Source of the DNA: JAFLCA01 sp041907145
GTDB taxonomy: Bacteria; Bdellovibrionota_C; UBA2361; JAFLCA01
Direction of reading: 5' to 3'
Assembly (NCBI GenBank): GCA_041907145.1
Contig: JAYRHW010000132.1
Coordinates: 1-64,000, forward strand
Length of the DNA stretch: 64,000 bases
In this document: piece after piece, positions 41,121 to 49,401 of the stretch
How the letters are laid out: every line of letters begins with the position of its first letter
Position numbering within the stretch: position 1 is the first letter of the stretch
Program-made: the position numbers and the translations under genes
Notes under the pieces: generated by a model
Seen by the model: the letters and a program-made list of their open reading frames with translations, nothing else
The model's database searches: none
What the model was told of the DNA's origin: nothing

Positions 41121-41140
41121 GCGTGCGCCGGTGCGCACGC
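41121..41140. repeat. Perfect GC palindrome upstream of ndk
   Basis: GCGTGCGC and GCGCACGC (41121-41128, 41133-41140) flank a 4-base loop, 27 bases before the ndk ATG. A second inverted pair CTCGCG/CGCGAG (41090-41112) sits just upstream. Both could form hairpins in the ndk leader RNA or bind a regulator. Confidence 0.6.
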
Positions 41141-41166
41141 AATCGTAACAGGAGTCTAGGTATTGT

Positions 41167-41583
41167 ATGGCAATTGAAAGAACGCTTTCCATCATTAAAC
41201 CCGATGCCGTGAAGAAAAACGTAATCGGAAAGATTTTGTCGCGCTTCGAAGATGCGGGTCTGAAGCTTATAGCCGTCAAAATGGCGAAGTTGACGAGCCA
41301 GCAGGCAGGAGAGTTCTACGCGGTTCACAAAGCGCGTCCTTTTTATGGCGAGCTTGTGGATTACATGATGTCGGGACCGGTCGTCATTTCAGTCCTTGAA
41401 GGACCTGATGCCGTGGCGACAAATCGGCGACTGATGGGAGCCACGGACCCCAAGAAGGCGGACAAGGGAACTATTCGCGCTGATTTTGCGGACAGTATCA
41501 ATGCGAATGCAGTCCATGGATCGGATAGTGTCGAGAATGCAAAAGTCGAAGTTAATTTCTTTTTCCCCGAATTAAATCGCTAG
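41167..41583 (+). CDS. ndk: Nucleoside diphosphate kinase
   Basis: A 138-residue Ndk, which exchanges phosphate between nucleoside di- and triphosphates. It has ERTLSIIKPDAVKKN, MATDP-like region MGATDPKKADKGTIRADFAD and the active-site histidine in NAVHGSDS. Length is the family norm. AGGAG lies 10 bases upstream of the ATG. It is followed by rlmN 16 bases downstream, a common bacterial pairing. Confidence 0.96.
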   Translation: MAIERTLSIIKPDAVKKNVIGKILSRFEDAGLKLIAVKMAKLTSQQAGEFYAVHKARPFYGELVDYMMSGPVVISVLEGPDAVATNRRLMGATDPKKADKGTIRADFADSINANAVHGSDSVENAKVEVNFFFPELNR

Positions 41584-41599
41584 GAGACGGGCTGCGCTC

Positions 41600-42733
41600 A
41601 TGGCTCTGACCGTTCTGGATACTCCCGATCAGGGGGCTCGGTCTGTCGGGCAGGAGGGGCAACTCGACTTCTTCTCCTATAGCCGCAAAGAGCTGGAGGA
41701 GGTTCTGCGCGAGCAGTTCGCCCAATCTGCATATCGAGCGGCGCAGCTTTTTCAGTGGGTTTACCGTCGAGGAGTCAGAGATTTCTCCTGCATGACGGAC
41801 TTGGGGCGCGAGCTGCGGGAAACCTTAGCCGGACGCTTCACTTTTCCTGAGGCCCCCATCAATAGCCGCCAGATCAGCTCTGACGGCACGCGTAAATACC
41901 TGTTCGAGCTTGATCACGGCAGTCATATTGAATCCGTCATGATCAAGCAGCCGAAGCGCATGACGCTTTGCGTGTCATCGCAGGTCGGGTGCGGGATGGC
42001 CTGCGCCTTCTGTCGAACTGGCACGATGGGCTTTCATAGGCACTTGGCAACCTCCGAAATTATCCGGCAGGTGCTCGGTGTCATTCAAGACGCGACCCAT
42101 TTTAACGATATGTTCCAGAATATCGTATTCATGGGAATGGGCGAACCTCTGCACAATTTTGACGGCGTCACTCGAGCCGTTTCGATTCTCACCGATCCGA
42201 TGGGCTTAGCGATTCCACCTAGAAAAATTACCGTCTCAAGCGTTGGATTGGTGCCGGCTATTAAGAAGTTCGCGGAATCAGGAGTCGACGCAAATCTCGC
42301 AATTTCACTCAATGCAACCACCGATGAGATTCGCGAATCGATCATGCCGATTAATAAGGCCTACCCTCTGGAGGCCTTGCTCTCGACCTTGCGTGAGATT
42401 CCCGCCAAGCGCCGTAAGAAGATCACGATAGAGTACGTAATGCTTTCGGGAGTAAATGATAGCGATGCCGATTTGCGCAGGCTCCCTCGCTTGATTCAGG
42501 GCATTCCTGCCAAGGTTAATCTGATCCCGTATAATGAGAACGCCGGACTTGGTTTCAAGACTCCCTCGAAGGAAAAGATTCACGCCTGGCAGGACTACCT
42601 GACAGGCAAGGGGCTCAACACAACAGTCCGTTGGTCAAAAGGTCGGGACATTGATGCGGCTTGCGGACAGTTGGCAGTTAATGCCGTTGGCACGAAGCCT
42701 CGACGTGCGCCCGCATCCCAAGCTGCCGCTTAA
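41600..42733 (+). CDS. rlmN: 23S rRNA/tRNA adenine-2-methyltransferase RlmN
   Basis: A 377-residue radical SAM enzyme that methylates C2 of A2503 in 23S rRNA and A37 of some tRNAs. The iron-sulfur cluster site is CGMACAFCRTGTMGF (CxxxCxxC), preceded by QVFQWVY-like region FQWVYRRGVRDF. FMGMGEPL, ITVSSVGLVP and SLNATTDEIR follow, with a later Cys in DIDAACGQL. It ends with a short basic tail. It follows ndk. Confidence 0.95.
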   Translation: MALTVLDTPDQGARSVGQEGQLDFFSYSRKELEEVLREQFAQSAYRAAQLFQWVYRRGVRDFSCMTDLGRELRETLAGRFTFPEAPINSRQISSDGTRKYLFELDHGSHIESVMIKQPKRMTLCVSSQVGCGMACAFCRTGTMGFHRHLATSEIIRQVLGVIQDATHFNDMFQNIVFMGMGEPLHNFDGVTRAVSILTDPMGLAIPPRKITVSSVGLVPAIKKFAESGVDANLAISLNATTDEIRESIMPINKAYPLEALLSTLREIPAKRRKKITIEYVMLSGVNDSDADLRRLPRLIQGIPAKVNLIPYNENAGLGFKTPSKEKIHAWQDYLTGKGLNTTVRWSKGRDIDAACGQLAVNAVGTKPRRAPASQAAA

Positions 42734-42896
42734 CAGCGGTCAGGCTCGATGCTCTACCCGAGACAGGCCCATCCGAGACTGGCCCACGGCTGCGGCGGAT
42801 GAAGATTTGATGAGTTCTGAGAATGCAGGAATGCTTGTGGCGCGCTCAGAACCGAATCGGCGGCTAAGCGCAGCCAGTGGAGGGAACTACTTGAGG

Positions 42897-43214
42897 CTAG
42901 GCTCGGGAAGAGGTTTCCGACAAAGCAGTATCGCTCATTGCGTCAGTGGAAGCAGAGGAGTCGACCACTTCGGCCGGAATTTCCTCAGCACCCGCATCCG
43001 TCTTAGCAGAGCGTTGCACGCGTAGAGCATGGAGCCCTTTGGGGCCTTCCTTGATCTCGTATGACACTTCTTCACCATCCTTGAGCGTCTTGAAACCATC
43101 GGCTTCAATCGCGGAATAATGAACGAATACATCCTTGCCGCTCGGGTGCTCGATGAAGCCAAATCCTTTGGCGTCATTGAACCACTTCACCACTCCTTTC
43201 AACGTCTCGGACAT
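42897..43214 (-). CDS. Cold-shock domain protein with acidic tail
   Basis: A 105-residue protein. Residues 4-68 form a cold-shock domain with both RNP motifs (KGFGFIEH and VFVHYSAI), preceded by GVVKWFNDA. The C-terminal 37 residues (TDAGAEEIPAEVVDSSAS and more) are Ala/Ser/Glu-rich and not part of the fold; usual CspA proteins have about 70 residues. GGAGTG precedes the ATG at 43214; a longer start at 43253 is in frame but lacks support. It should bind single-stranded RNA and prevent structure formation. Confidence 0.93.
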   Translation of the reverse strand: MSETLKGVVKWFNDAKGFGFIEHPSGKDVFVHYSAIEADGFKTLKDGEEVSYEIKEGPKGLHALRVQRSAKTDAGAEEIPAEVVDSSASTDAMSDTALSETSSRA

Positions 43215-43743
43215 ACACCCACTCCTTTTTGTGCAACCAAGTTTCGGGATCAAAAACTCGGTCGTAAAACCAGTTCCTTACATTAGACCGCTCGATTACA
43301 ATACAATCATCAGTGAGTTGCTCATGATGATAGGACCGTAACGAACCAATTTAACGAGCGCCGCTCGAGCCACCCATAGACCCACGCCCGGCGGGCAACA
43401 GGCCGCTTATGGAACAGCCCCTTAAGCGCCAAAGGTTGAGATTCACTCAAGACCTCCGAGGATCCAGGATTTAACGGGGCAGACTCACAAGCGCCTAACT
43501 AACAGGAGATTTGACGCTGCAAGCACTGCTAGGGCTGCCAGACTTAAGGCTCAAAAGTCGCCTAAAAATGAGCGATCAAGGCTGGCCAAAATCCTGAAAC
43601 CACTGGTATGTCTGACTATGTAGCCCTGTAAAATTGCAAAGTCCAGAAAAATGTGCGGGGGCAAGGGCTTATTCGATAGGTAATTGTTTAGAGTCAAGTA
43701 ACGGTGTTGGGTTTAGGCGCTAAGATGGCGCCCTTTTTGTAGA
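43215..43743. other. Long gene-free region between cold-shock and kinase genes
   Basis: About 530 bases hold no recognisable coding frame on either strand. It may carry the leader and promoter of the minus-strand cold-shock gene; cold-shock messages often have long leaders. It ends in a terminator-like hairpin (43716-43738) reading on the plus strand, with no plus-strand gene upstream of it. I looked for tmRNA, RNase P RNA and signal-recognition RNA motifs by eye and found none. Confidence 0.45.
43716..43738 (+). terminator. Rho-independent terminator-like hairpin without a coding gene upstream
   Basis: GGCGC (43716-43720) pairs with GCGCC (43728-43732) across a 7-base loop and is followed by CTTTTT (43733-43738). 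The nearest upstream plus-strand gene is rlmN, whose stop is almost 1 kb away. It could end a small RNA or act as an attenuator for the following kinase gene. Confidence 0.5.
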
Positions 43744-45261
43744 ATGCCGTTTGCCCCAAGTTCGAAATGTGAGCATCTCAATCCTTATATGCCGACCCCT
43801 AATGTACTTCAGGAGGCGCTCGACAATCTTCGAGAGCCGCTTTTCATAGTAGATAGCCAGCGTCGTTGTCTCTTCGCCAATAGGGCTCTGTTTTCCTTTC
43901 TCGGTTTGCCCGTGCACAAAGAGTCGGCGCTGCCGCTCGAGCAATTTTGGCGCGAGTGTCCATTAGGGGTTTCCCAAGGTGACGAGGTTGCCTCGGAGTT
44001 CGTGCTGGACAGTGGTGCGACGTTTCCCGTGCGTCTCTCAATTCTACCCTTGGCGAACCATTCCTGGCTTGTGCGAGTGCTCGCGGGAATCTCTGGAGCT
44101 GACGAGTCACATACCTTCCATGCGCACCGGCTGGAGACTTTGGGAATGCTGGCTGGGGGAGTGGCGCACGACTTCAATAATTTGCTTGCCGGAATCCTCG
44201 GCCATATCACATATCTCAAGACGATTCTGCCGGGCCGGGGCGAGCATACCGAATCGCTTGCTGCTATTGAGGATGGAGCAAAGAGGGCTTCCGGTCTCAC
44301 GCAGCAGATTTTGAGTTTTTCGCGTTTGGAGTCGGGAGAGCAAGTCGCTGACGTGAATGTCTGTGAATTGGCAAAGGGCACCTGCAAATTGCTACGTGGG
44401 GCGATGTCGCCTGATCATTCCCTCGAGTGCGAGCTGCCTAAGTCGCCGTTAATCGTGCTCGGAGCCGAGGGGAAGTTGGCGCAGGTAGTGGTCAACCTGG
44501 TCATGAACGCGCGAGACGCACTTACGGGCGAGGGATTCATTCGTTTGAGCGTTGCATCTGTCGAATCTCAGACTGAGCTGTCCAAGGCCTTCGCGGGCGC
44601 GGATTTGTCTTCGAAGCGATATGCCCGAATCAGCGTGACCGATAACGGTCACGGCATGAGCTCGGATGTGATTAAGAGGATCTTCGAGCCCTATTTTTCG
44701 ACTAAGAAAAATAAAGGCACCGGACTGGGATTGGCCATGGTACGCCAGATCGTGCAGCTCTTTGGGGGCGCTATTACGGTTCAGTCGGAGGTTGGGCTTG
44801 GCACCACCGTCAGCGTTTACCTGCCGATTGTCGCAGAGGAGGCTGCGCCGGCGGGTAAAGGAAAGAAGTCTGCCAAGTCTGATGCCTTGGAGCACGGAAC
44901 GGAGCGAGTGCTTGTCGTTGACGATGAATACCCGGTGCGCAATGTCCTTTGCGTCAGTCTGGAACATCTAGGATACAAGGTGGAGACGGCCAATTCTGGG
45001 AAGGAGGCGCTGGAGAAATACGAAGCCGGCGGAGGGTATGACCTGGTGCTTCTCGATATGATTATGCCTCAGTTGTCCGGCGATCAGGTGTTCATTGAAC
45101 TAAAGAAGATCGATCCTCAGGTGCAGGTCTTGGTCATAAGCGGATTTTCCTCCGAGAAGGCCGTGAAGTCGATCCTCAATAATGGTGGGCTTGGCTTTCT
45201 GCAGAAGCCCTTCACTATCGAAGAGCTTTCGCGATGCGTGCGCTCCTGTCTCGATCGCTAA
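43744..45261 (+). CDS. Hybrid histidine kinase (PAS-HisKA-HATPase-REC)
   Basis: A 505-residue soluble sensor. A PAS domain (about 20-115, LREPLFIVDSQRRCLFAN) is followed by the phosphoacceptor helix with GGVAHDFNNLLAG (His142), the ATPase with NLVMNARDAL, DNGHGM and GTGLGLAMVRQIV, and a full receiver (about 390-505) with VVDDE, LVLLDMIMP and LQKPF, so all receiver residues are present. It is likely to run a phosphorelay with a separate regulator. No membrane segment. ATG at 43744 is used by length; ATG at 43789 is an alternative. A hairpin/T-run lies immediately upstream. Confidence 0.93.
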   Translation: MPFAPSSKCEHLNPYMPTPNVLQEALDNLREPLFIVDSQRRCLFANRALFSFLGLPVHKESALPLEQFWRECPLGVSQGDEVASEFVLDSGATFPVRLSILPLANHSWLVRVLAGISGADESHTFHAHRLETLGMLAGGVAHDFNNLLAGILGHITYLKTILPGRGEHTESLAAIEDGAKRASGLTQQILSFSRLESGEQVADVNVCELAKGTCKLLRGAMSPDHSLECELPKSPLIVLGAEGKLAQVVVNLVMNARDALTGEGFIRLSVASVESQTELSKAFAGADLSSKRYARISVTDNGHGMSSDVIKRIFEPYFSTKKNKGTGLGLAMVRQIVQLFGGAITVQSEVGLGTTVSVYLPIVAEEAAPAGKGKKSAKSDALEHGTERVLVVDDEYPVRNVLCVSLEHLGYKVETANSGKEALEKYEAGGGYDLVLLDMIMPQLSGDQVFIELKKIDPQVQVLVISGFSSEKAVKSILNNGGLGFLQKPFTIEELSRCVRSCLDR

Positions 45262-45379
45262 CTTGTCGCGTGAATTCCGAATCCAGTCGGCGTCCCGTTG
45301 CCCATGCTCGCTTCAAGGGAAGGGTACAGAGAGCGGCGTTTGGCCAGGATCCGCATTCGTGGTACCATAGCTCCGCGCT

Positions 45380-46393
45380 ATGAAAATCGGCTACCAGATC
45401 AGAAACATACATATTACGCCAGGTCTGGTGCTCTCACCCATGAGCGGAGTTACCTGTTCGGCATTTCGTCGCCTTATCAAAGAGCTCAATCCGGGCTCAG
45501 TTGGTTTAGTGATCTCAGAGTTTATCTCGGTCGAAGGACTGACCCGGCAATCACAGCGTAGTCTGGACATGATGCGCTTCCACCAGTCCGAGCGACCCTA
45601 CGGAATTCAGATATTTGGATTCGACCCTGAGCGCATGCGCGATGCTGCGGTCATGGCACAAGAAGCGGGGGCCGATCTCGTGGACATCAATTGCGGCTGT
45701 CCGGCCCCGAAAGTTGTTAAGCGCGGGGGCGGCTGCGAGTTAATGCGCCAGCCGGAACATTTGCGGAATTTGTTTCGAGAGGTGCGCCGAGCGGTTACTA
45801 TTCCCCTCACCATGAAGATGCGCTCTGGTTGGGATGAAGGCAGCCGCAATGCGGTCGAGATAGCTCGTATTGCCGAAGCCGAAGGCCTCGAAGGAATTAC
45901 CGTGCACGGGCGCACACGCGCGCAGCTTTATCGCGGCGAGGCAGATTGGAGCGTCGTTAGAGCCGTAGCAGAGGCAGTATCTATACCGGTTTGCGGTAGC
46001 GGCGACGTGGTGGACTACAAGAGCGCCTCTGAACGCCTCGAGGGAGCGGTGGCCGGGCTTTATATAGGCCGGGCGGCGCTTTGGAACCCTTTGGTCTTTT
46101 CGGAGATCTCGACCGGGGCTGCGCGTTCTCTGCGCCATGACGAAGGGCTGGTATTGGACATTCTGGATCGCTATCTGGCGCTTTTACGAGAAGAATTCCA
46201 TGATCGTGTGGTGGTAGGACGATTTAAGCAGCTTGTCTCTCAAATGTGCCGCGGGTATGAATGGCGTAAGGATTTGTGCCGGGCCAATAAGCTCCCTGAG
46301 CAGATAGACATTCTGGCGCGGGCGCGGTCGGGGATGCGCGCCGTCCCCACGAACAAGTCGGGCGAATCCTGCGGCGATGTTATCGCTGCCTGA
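45380..46393 (+). CDS. dusB: tRNA-dihydrouridine synthase, DusB-like
   Basis: A 337-residue FMN enzyme that reduces uridines in tRNA. Key segments are LSPMSGVTCSAFRRL, GIQIFGFDPERM, DINCGCPAPKVVKRGGGCEL (catalytic Cys) and MKMRSGWDEGSRNAVEIA, ITVHGRTRAQ, IPVCGSGDV. The order matches the DusB/Nifr3 group. It carries the C-terminal helical RNA-binding part (KDLCRANKLPEQIDILARAR). Ends 27 bases before the MlaF-type gene. Confidence 0.93.
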   Translation: MKIGYQIRNIHITPGLVLSPMSGVTCSAFRRLIKELNPGSVGLVISEFISVEGLTRQSQRSLDMMRFHQSERPYGIQIFGFDPERMRDAAVMAQEAGADLVDINCGCPAPKVVKRGGGCELMRQPEHLRNLFREVRRAVTIPLTMKMRSGWDEGSRNAVEIARIAEAEGLEGITVHGRTRAQLYRGEADWSVVRAVAEAVSIPVCGSGDVVDYKSASERLEGAVAGLYIGRAALWNPLVFSEISTGAARSLRHDEGLVLDILDRYLALLREEFHDRVVVGRFKQLVSQMCRGYEWRKDLCRANKLPEQIDILARARSGMRAVPTNKSGESCGDVIAA

Positions 46394-46420
46394 ACTGCTC
46401 CAAATGGCGTAATCGATTCC

Positions 46421-47140
46421 ATGCTAAGAGTGTGTGATGTGCATCAATCCTTCGGGGCCCGACGTGTCCTCGACGGCGTCACGTTCACGCTTCCCGACGA
46501 GTCTCTGGCCGGCATGATCGGACCCAGCGGCGGAGGAAAGAGCGTCTTGCTCAAAATCATCGGCCGAGTGCAGGCGGCTCAGCGTGGGGAGGTGTGCCAT
46601 GAGGGCATCTGCAGCGAAAGTCTCAGTCTGATGTTTCAGGAGGGAGCGCTTTTCGACTCCTTGTCGGTTTTCGATAATATAGCTTTTCCCTTAGTCGGAG
46701 GCCGAGTGCCCACCCATACTCTCGATGCTGATACTCAGGAGCAAGTGAGGCTGGCGGTGAGCGAAATTCTTGCCCGCGTCGGCTTGACTAAGGCGGCCCA
46801 TAAGGTGCCTGCGCAGCTGAGCGGTGGTATGCGCCGTAGAGTCGCTCTGGCGCGCGCCCTTGTTTCAAGGCCGAAACTACTGTTGCTCGATGATCCCACC
46901 GCCGGTCTCGATCCGGTCGCGAGTAGCGTAATCATGAACTTGATCGTGGAATTGCATAAGGAGTATCGTCCGACCACGATAATCGTCAGTCATGATTTGC
47001 GACGACTATTTCCAGCTGTCGATAGGGTGCTCGGCTTGTTTGATGGCCGGATTGCCTTCGATGGCAATCTCGGTGAGTTGGAAGCCTTTCGTCACCCCCT
47101 TATCAACCGATTTGTAACAGCGCGCTTTGATTTTGTATGA
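46421..47140 (+). CDS. mlaF: ABC transporter ATP-binding protein, MlaF-like
   Basis: A 239-residue ABC ATPase. Walker A is GPSGGGKS, Q-loop FQEGALFDSLSV, signature LSGGMRRRVALARAL, Walker B LLLLDDPTAGLDP and switch VSHDLRR. The FQEGALFDSL and LSGGMRRR pattern is characteristic of MlaF/Ttg2A, which powers retrograde phospholipid transport across the envelope. The permease (MlaE) and substrate-binding (MlaD) genes are not adjacent. It overlaps the helicase gene by 4 bases (ATGA). Confidence 0.8.
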   Translation: MLRVCDVHQSFGARRVLDGVTFTLPDESLAGMIGPSGGGKSVLLKIIGRVQAAQRGEVCHEGICSESLSLMFQEGALFDSLSVFDNIAFPLVGGRVPTHTLDADTQEQVRLAVSEILARVGLTKAAHKVPAQLSGGMRRRVALARALVSRPKLLLLDDPTAGLDPVASSVIMNLIVELHKEYRPTTIIVSHDLRRLFPAVDRVLGLFDGRIAFDGNLGELEAFRHPLINRFVTARFDFV

Positions 47141-47949
47141 GTAGAGGCGGACACTTTCTTGACGAGGCACGCAAGCGTTTTCTCCAGGGTATCGGGGTTC
47201 CGGAGCCCAAGCCATTCGTTGCTGACGAATTTCAAAAGGAAGCGATTTCCTCGGTCGTCGAGGGAAATGATACGCTGGTAGTCGCTCCGACGGGAGCGGG
47301 CAAGACCTACATCGCAATGGAGGCAATTAGCGCCACGCTTAATTTAGGGCTGAAGGCGGTTTACACGACTCCGCTAAAGGCGCTATCCAATACTAAGTTC
47401 ACTGAGCTTAAGGCTAAGTTCCAGCCTAATCATAAAGTCGGGCTCCTTACGGGAGACAGAAAGATCGAGGGAGATGCCGATGTTGTGGTGGCTACGACGG
47501 AGATTTACCGCAACGAGCTTTATCGCTCTCATGAGCGCTATTCCCTCGTGATCCTCGATGAAGTGCACTTCATATCCGACCCGCAGCGGGGACCGGTTTG
47601 GGAAGAGAGTATCATTCTTACGCCCTCTTCGACCACGTTGTTGATGCTTTCGGCATCGATTTCGAACTCCGAGGAGATTGCCGAATGGCTGTCGAGTGTT
47701 CGCGGCAAGGCCTGCCGGGTGGTGAGCAAGAAGGATCGTCCCGTTGAGTTGAGGTACGGATTCCTTCATCCTGATTTCGGAGCTATTCCCCTGAGCGATG
47801 CCCATGGTCATATTCTGAGAGAAGTAAGCCAGTTTTATGGCTCGCTCGAACTCGATGCCAGCGGCATGCGGCTGCGCGGAGGCAGGTTCGATCGCAATCG
47901 CCCAGGTAAGGATCGCCACTATCGGGGAAAGAGGCGAGGGAGACGCTAG
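47137..47949 (+). CDS. Ski2-like DEAD/DEAH RNA helicase, N-terminal part (frame 1)
   Basis: A 270-residue product carrying the first RecA-like domain: Walker A APTGAGKTYIAMEAI, TPLKALSNTKF, LTGDRKIEGDADVVVATTE, DEVH box VILDEVHFISD and motif III LMLSASISNSEE. The second RecA domain is absent from this frame; it is encoded in the frame beginning at 47949 (-1 relative). The end of this frame is basic (RNRPGKDRHYRGKRRGRR) and stops at 47947-47949, with GTG of the next frame overlapping as TAGTG. Both parts together form a helicase of about 752 residues of the Mtr4/Ski2 type. Such enzymes unwind RNA for decay or ribosome work. Starts as ATGA overlap with mlaF. Confidence 0.85.
   Translation: MSRGGHFLDEARKRFLQGIGVPEPKPFVADEFQKEAISSVVEGNDTLVVAPTGAGKTYIAMEAISATLNLGLKAVYTTPLKALSNTKFTELKAKFQPNHKVGLLTGDRKIEGDADVVVATTEIYRNELYRSHERYSLVILDEVHFISDPQRGPVWEESIILTPSSTTLLMLSASISNSEEIAEWLSSVRGKACRVVSKKDRPVELRYGFLHPDFGAIPLSDAHGHILREVSQFYGSLELDASGMRLRGGRFDRNRPGKDRHYRGKRRGRR
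47925..47931 (+). other. Possible -1 slippery heptamer in the helicase
   Basis: G GGA AAG (47925-47931) matches the canonical X XXY YYZ form in the reading frame of the N-terminal helicase part (codons CGG GGA AAG at 47923-47931). A -1 slip here joins the frame to the C-terminal part (next codons GAG GCG AGG GAG ACG CTA GTG), which is open from 47910. No clear downstream stem was found. The same site is also a G4 run where a one-base error would produce the same split. Confidence 0.45.
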
Positions 47950-49394
47950 TGTTGCATTCTGATTTTCCGGTAACGAAAGTGGTTTCATCGCTGCGTAGGG
48001 ATAATCTGTTGCCGGCGATCCTCTTTCGTACCGCCCGTAAGCAGTGCGACGCCGACATCGACCGAATTTCTCAGGCGCATGGTTTTGAATTGTCGGCAGA
48101 AGAGTCCGGCACGCTGCAGAGCGAAGTTCTGCGCCTTGCAGAAAAATACGGAGTCGATATCTCGGTTTTGACCGAATATCCGCATTATCCGGCCTTGGTC
48201 CGCACGGGAGTAGGGGCGCATCATGCGGGGCAGCTACTGGTTTGGCGTTTGGTCCTCGAAGAGTTGATGAGCAAGGGGCTGCTTAGGCTCTTGATTGCGA
48301 CGGGCACCGTAGCAGCCGGTGTGGACTTTCCGGCCCGCACCGTGATTATAACGGCGCACAGCAAGCGGGGTTCCGACGGATTCGGTGTACTGACATCATC
48401 GGAATTTCAGCAGATGTCGGGCAGAGCCGGACGCCGCGGCAAGGATGCAGTCGGTATTTGCCTGGTCGCGCCGGGTCCTTACTCCGACGCGCGGGTCATC
48501 AATGAAATTGTAAAGCGCCCGCCCGAGCCGTTGCGTTCTGCGTATTTCGCTGCACCGTCAACGGTGTTGAATCTCCTCAAGTTTCGCAATGTGGACGATC
48601 TGCGCTATACGGTATCAAAGAGCTTGGCAGCATTCCTTGATTGGAAAGCTGCCGAAGTGCTTCGTGAGAGTGCGGAAGGGGAGCAAGTCGATCTCGATAG
48701 AAATCACAATTTGACGGGCGAGGCACGAAAGAAATCTCAAAAGCGCGTTCGCCGTAAGAGCAAAGAGGCCGATCTAATCGAGCAAAAGCAGGGGATGGCG
48801 CTCGAGCAGTCGCTGCGAGCGTTGGAATCTCTGGGTTATATCGAGAAAGACCGCGGCGTGCTCACTGAGAAGGGGTACTGGGCCGCCAATCTCTGCACAA
48901 GTCTGGTGTTGGAGTTGTCTGAGGCAATAGCCGGGCACGTATTTGCTGACTTGTCGCAGTGGGAGGTCGTTGGACTGGTGGCATCGATAGCTGGGGATCC
49001 TCACCGGCCATATCTTTCCATCAAGAAGAATCCGATGCGTAAGGAGCTACTCAAGAGCATGGAGGCCATCGTCGAGCGCATCAAGAATACGTATCGAGTG
49101 CCGGGCGCCTCTGATATCGCCGTGCTTCCCGATGCGGCGGTAACGGTTATCACGTGGATGGAGGCTGAGAGCTGGCAGGAATTTGCCGGGCTGATCCGCC
49201 TTAACGGGATTGCCGAAGGCGACGTTGCGCGGTTGGTGACCCAGACGGCCGATCATTTGAGCCAGATATCGAGACTTGAGGAAACGCATCCGCAGTTGGC
49301 CCGATTGGCATATGAGGGCCGTAAACGAATCTTGCGTCCTCCGCTGAGCGATGCAATCGAAATGTCCTGGGAGGAGTATACAGCTCCCGTCTAA
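47949..49394 (+). CDS. Ski2-like DEAD/DEAH RNA helicase, C-terminal part (frame 0)
   Basis: A 481-residue product carrying the second RecA domain (LPAILFRTARKQCD, GVGAHHAGQLLVWRLVLEEL, LIATGTVAAGVDFPARTVII, and motif VI EFQQMSGRAGRRGKDAVG) and a winged-helix/ratchet and DSHCT-like part (ELSEAIAGHVFADLSQWEVV, then ALPDAAVTVITWMEAESW-like region). Nucleotide-binding motif I is absent, so on its own it could not act as an ATPase. The GTG at 47949 overlaps the previous stop (TAGTG), which could allow re-initiation. Frame-0 similarity already begins at 47910, before that GTG, which supports a frameshift or sequence error rather than a true separate gene. Confidence 0.85.
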   Translation: MLHSDFPVTKVVSSLRRDNLLPAILFRTARKQCDADIDRISQAHGFELSAEESGTLQSEVLRLAEKYGVDISVLTEYPHYPALVRTGVGAHHAGQLLVWRLVLEELMSKGLLRLLIATGTVAAGVDFPARTVIITAHSKRGSDGFGVLTSSEFQQMSGRAGRRGKDAVGICLVAPGPYSDARVINEIVKRPPEPLRSAYFAAPSTVLNLLKFRNVDDLRYTVSKSLAAFLDWKAAEVLRESAEGEQVDLDRNHNLTGEARKKSQKRVRRKSKEADLIEQKQGMALEQSLRALESLGYIEKDRGVLTEKGYWAANLCTSLVLELSEAIAGHVFADLSQWEVVGLVASIAGDPHRPYLSIKKNPMRKELLKSMEAIVERIKNTYRVPGASDIAVLPDAAVTVITWMEAESWQEFAGLIRLNGIAEGDVARLVTQTADHLSQISRLEETHPQLARLAYEGRKRILRPPLSDAIEMSWEEYTAPV

Positions 49395-49401
49395 GCACTC
49401 T

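Noticed and set aside
43215..43743. tmRNA, RNase P RNA or signal-recognition RNA gene
   Set aside because: None of the diagnostic conserved stretches for these RNAs was found on either strand; only the terminator-like hairpin is supported.
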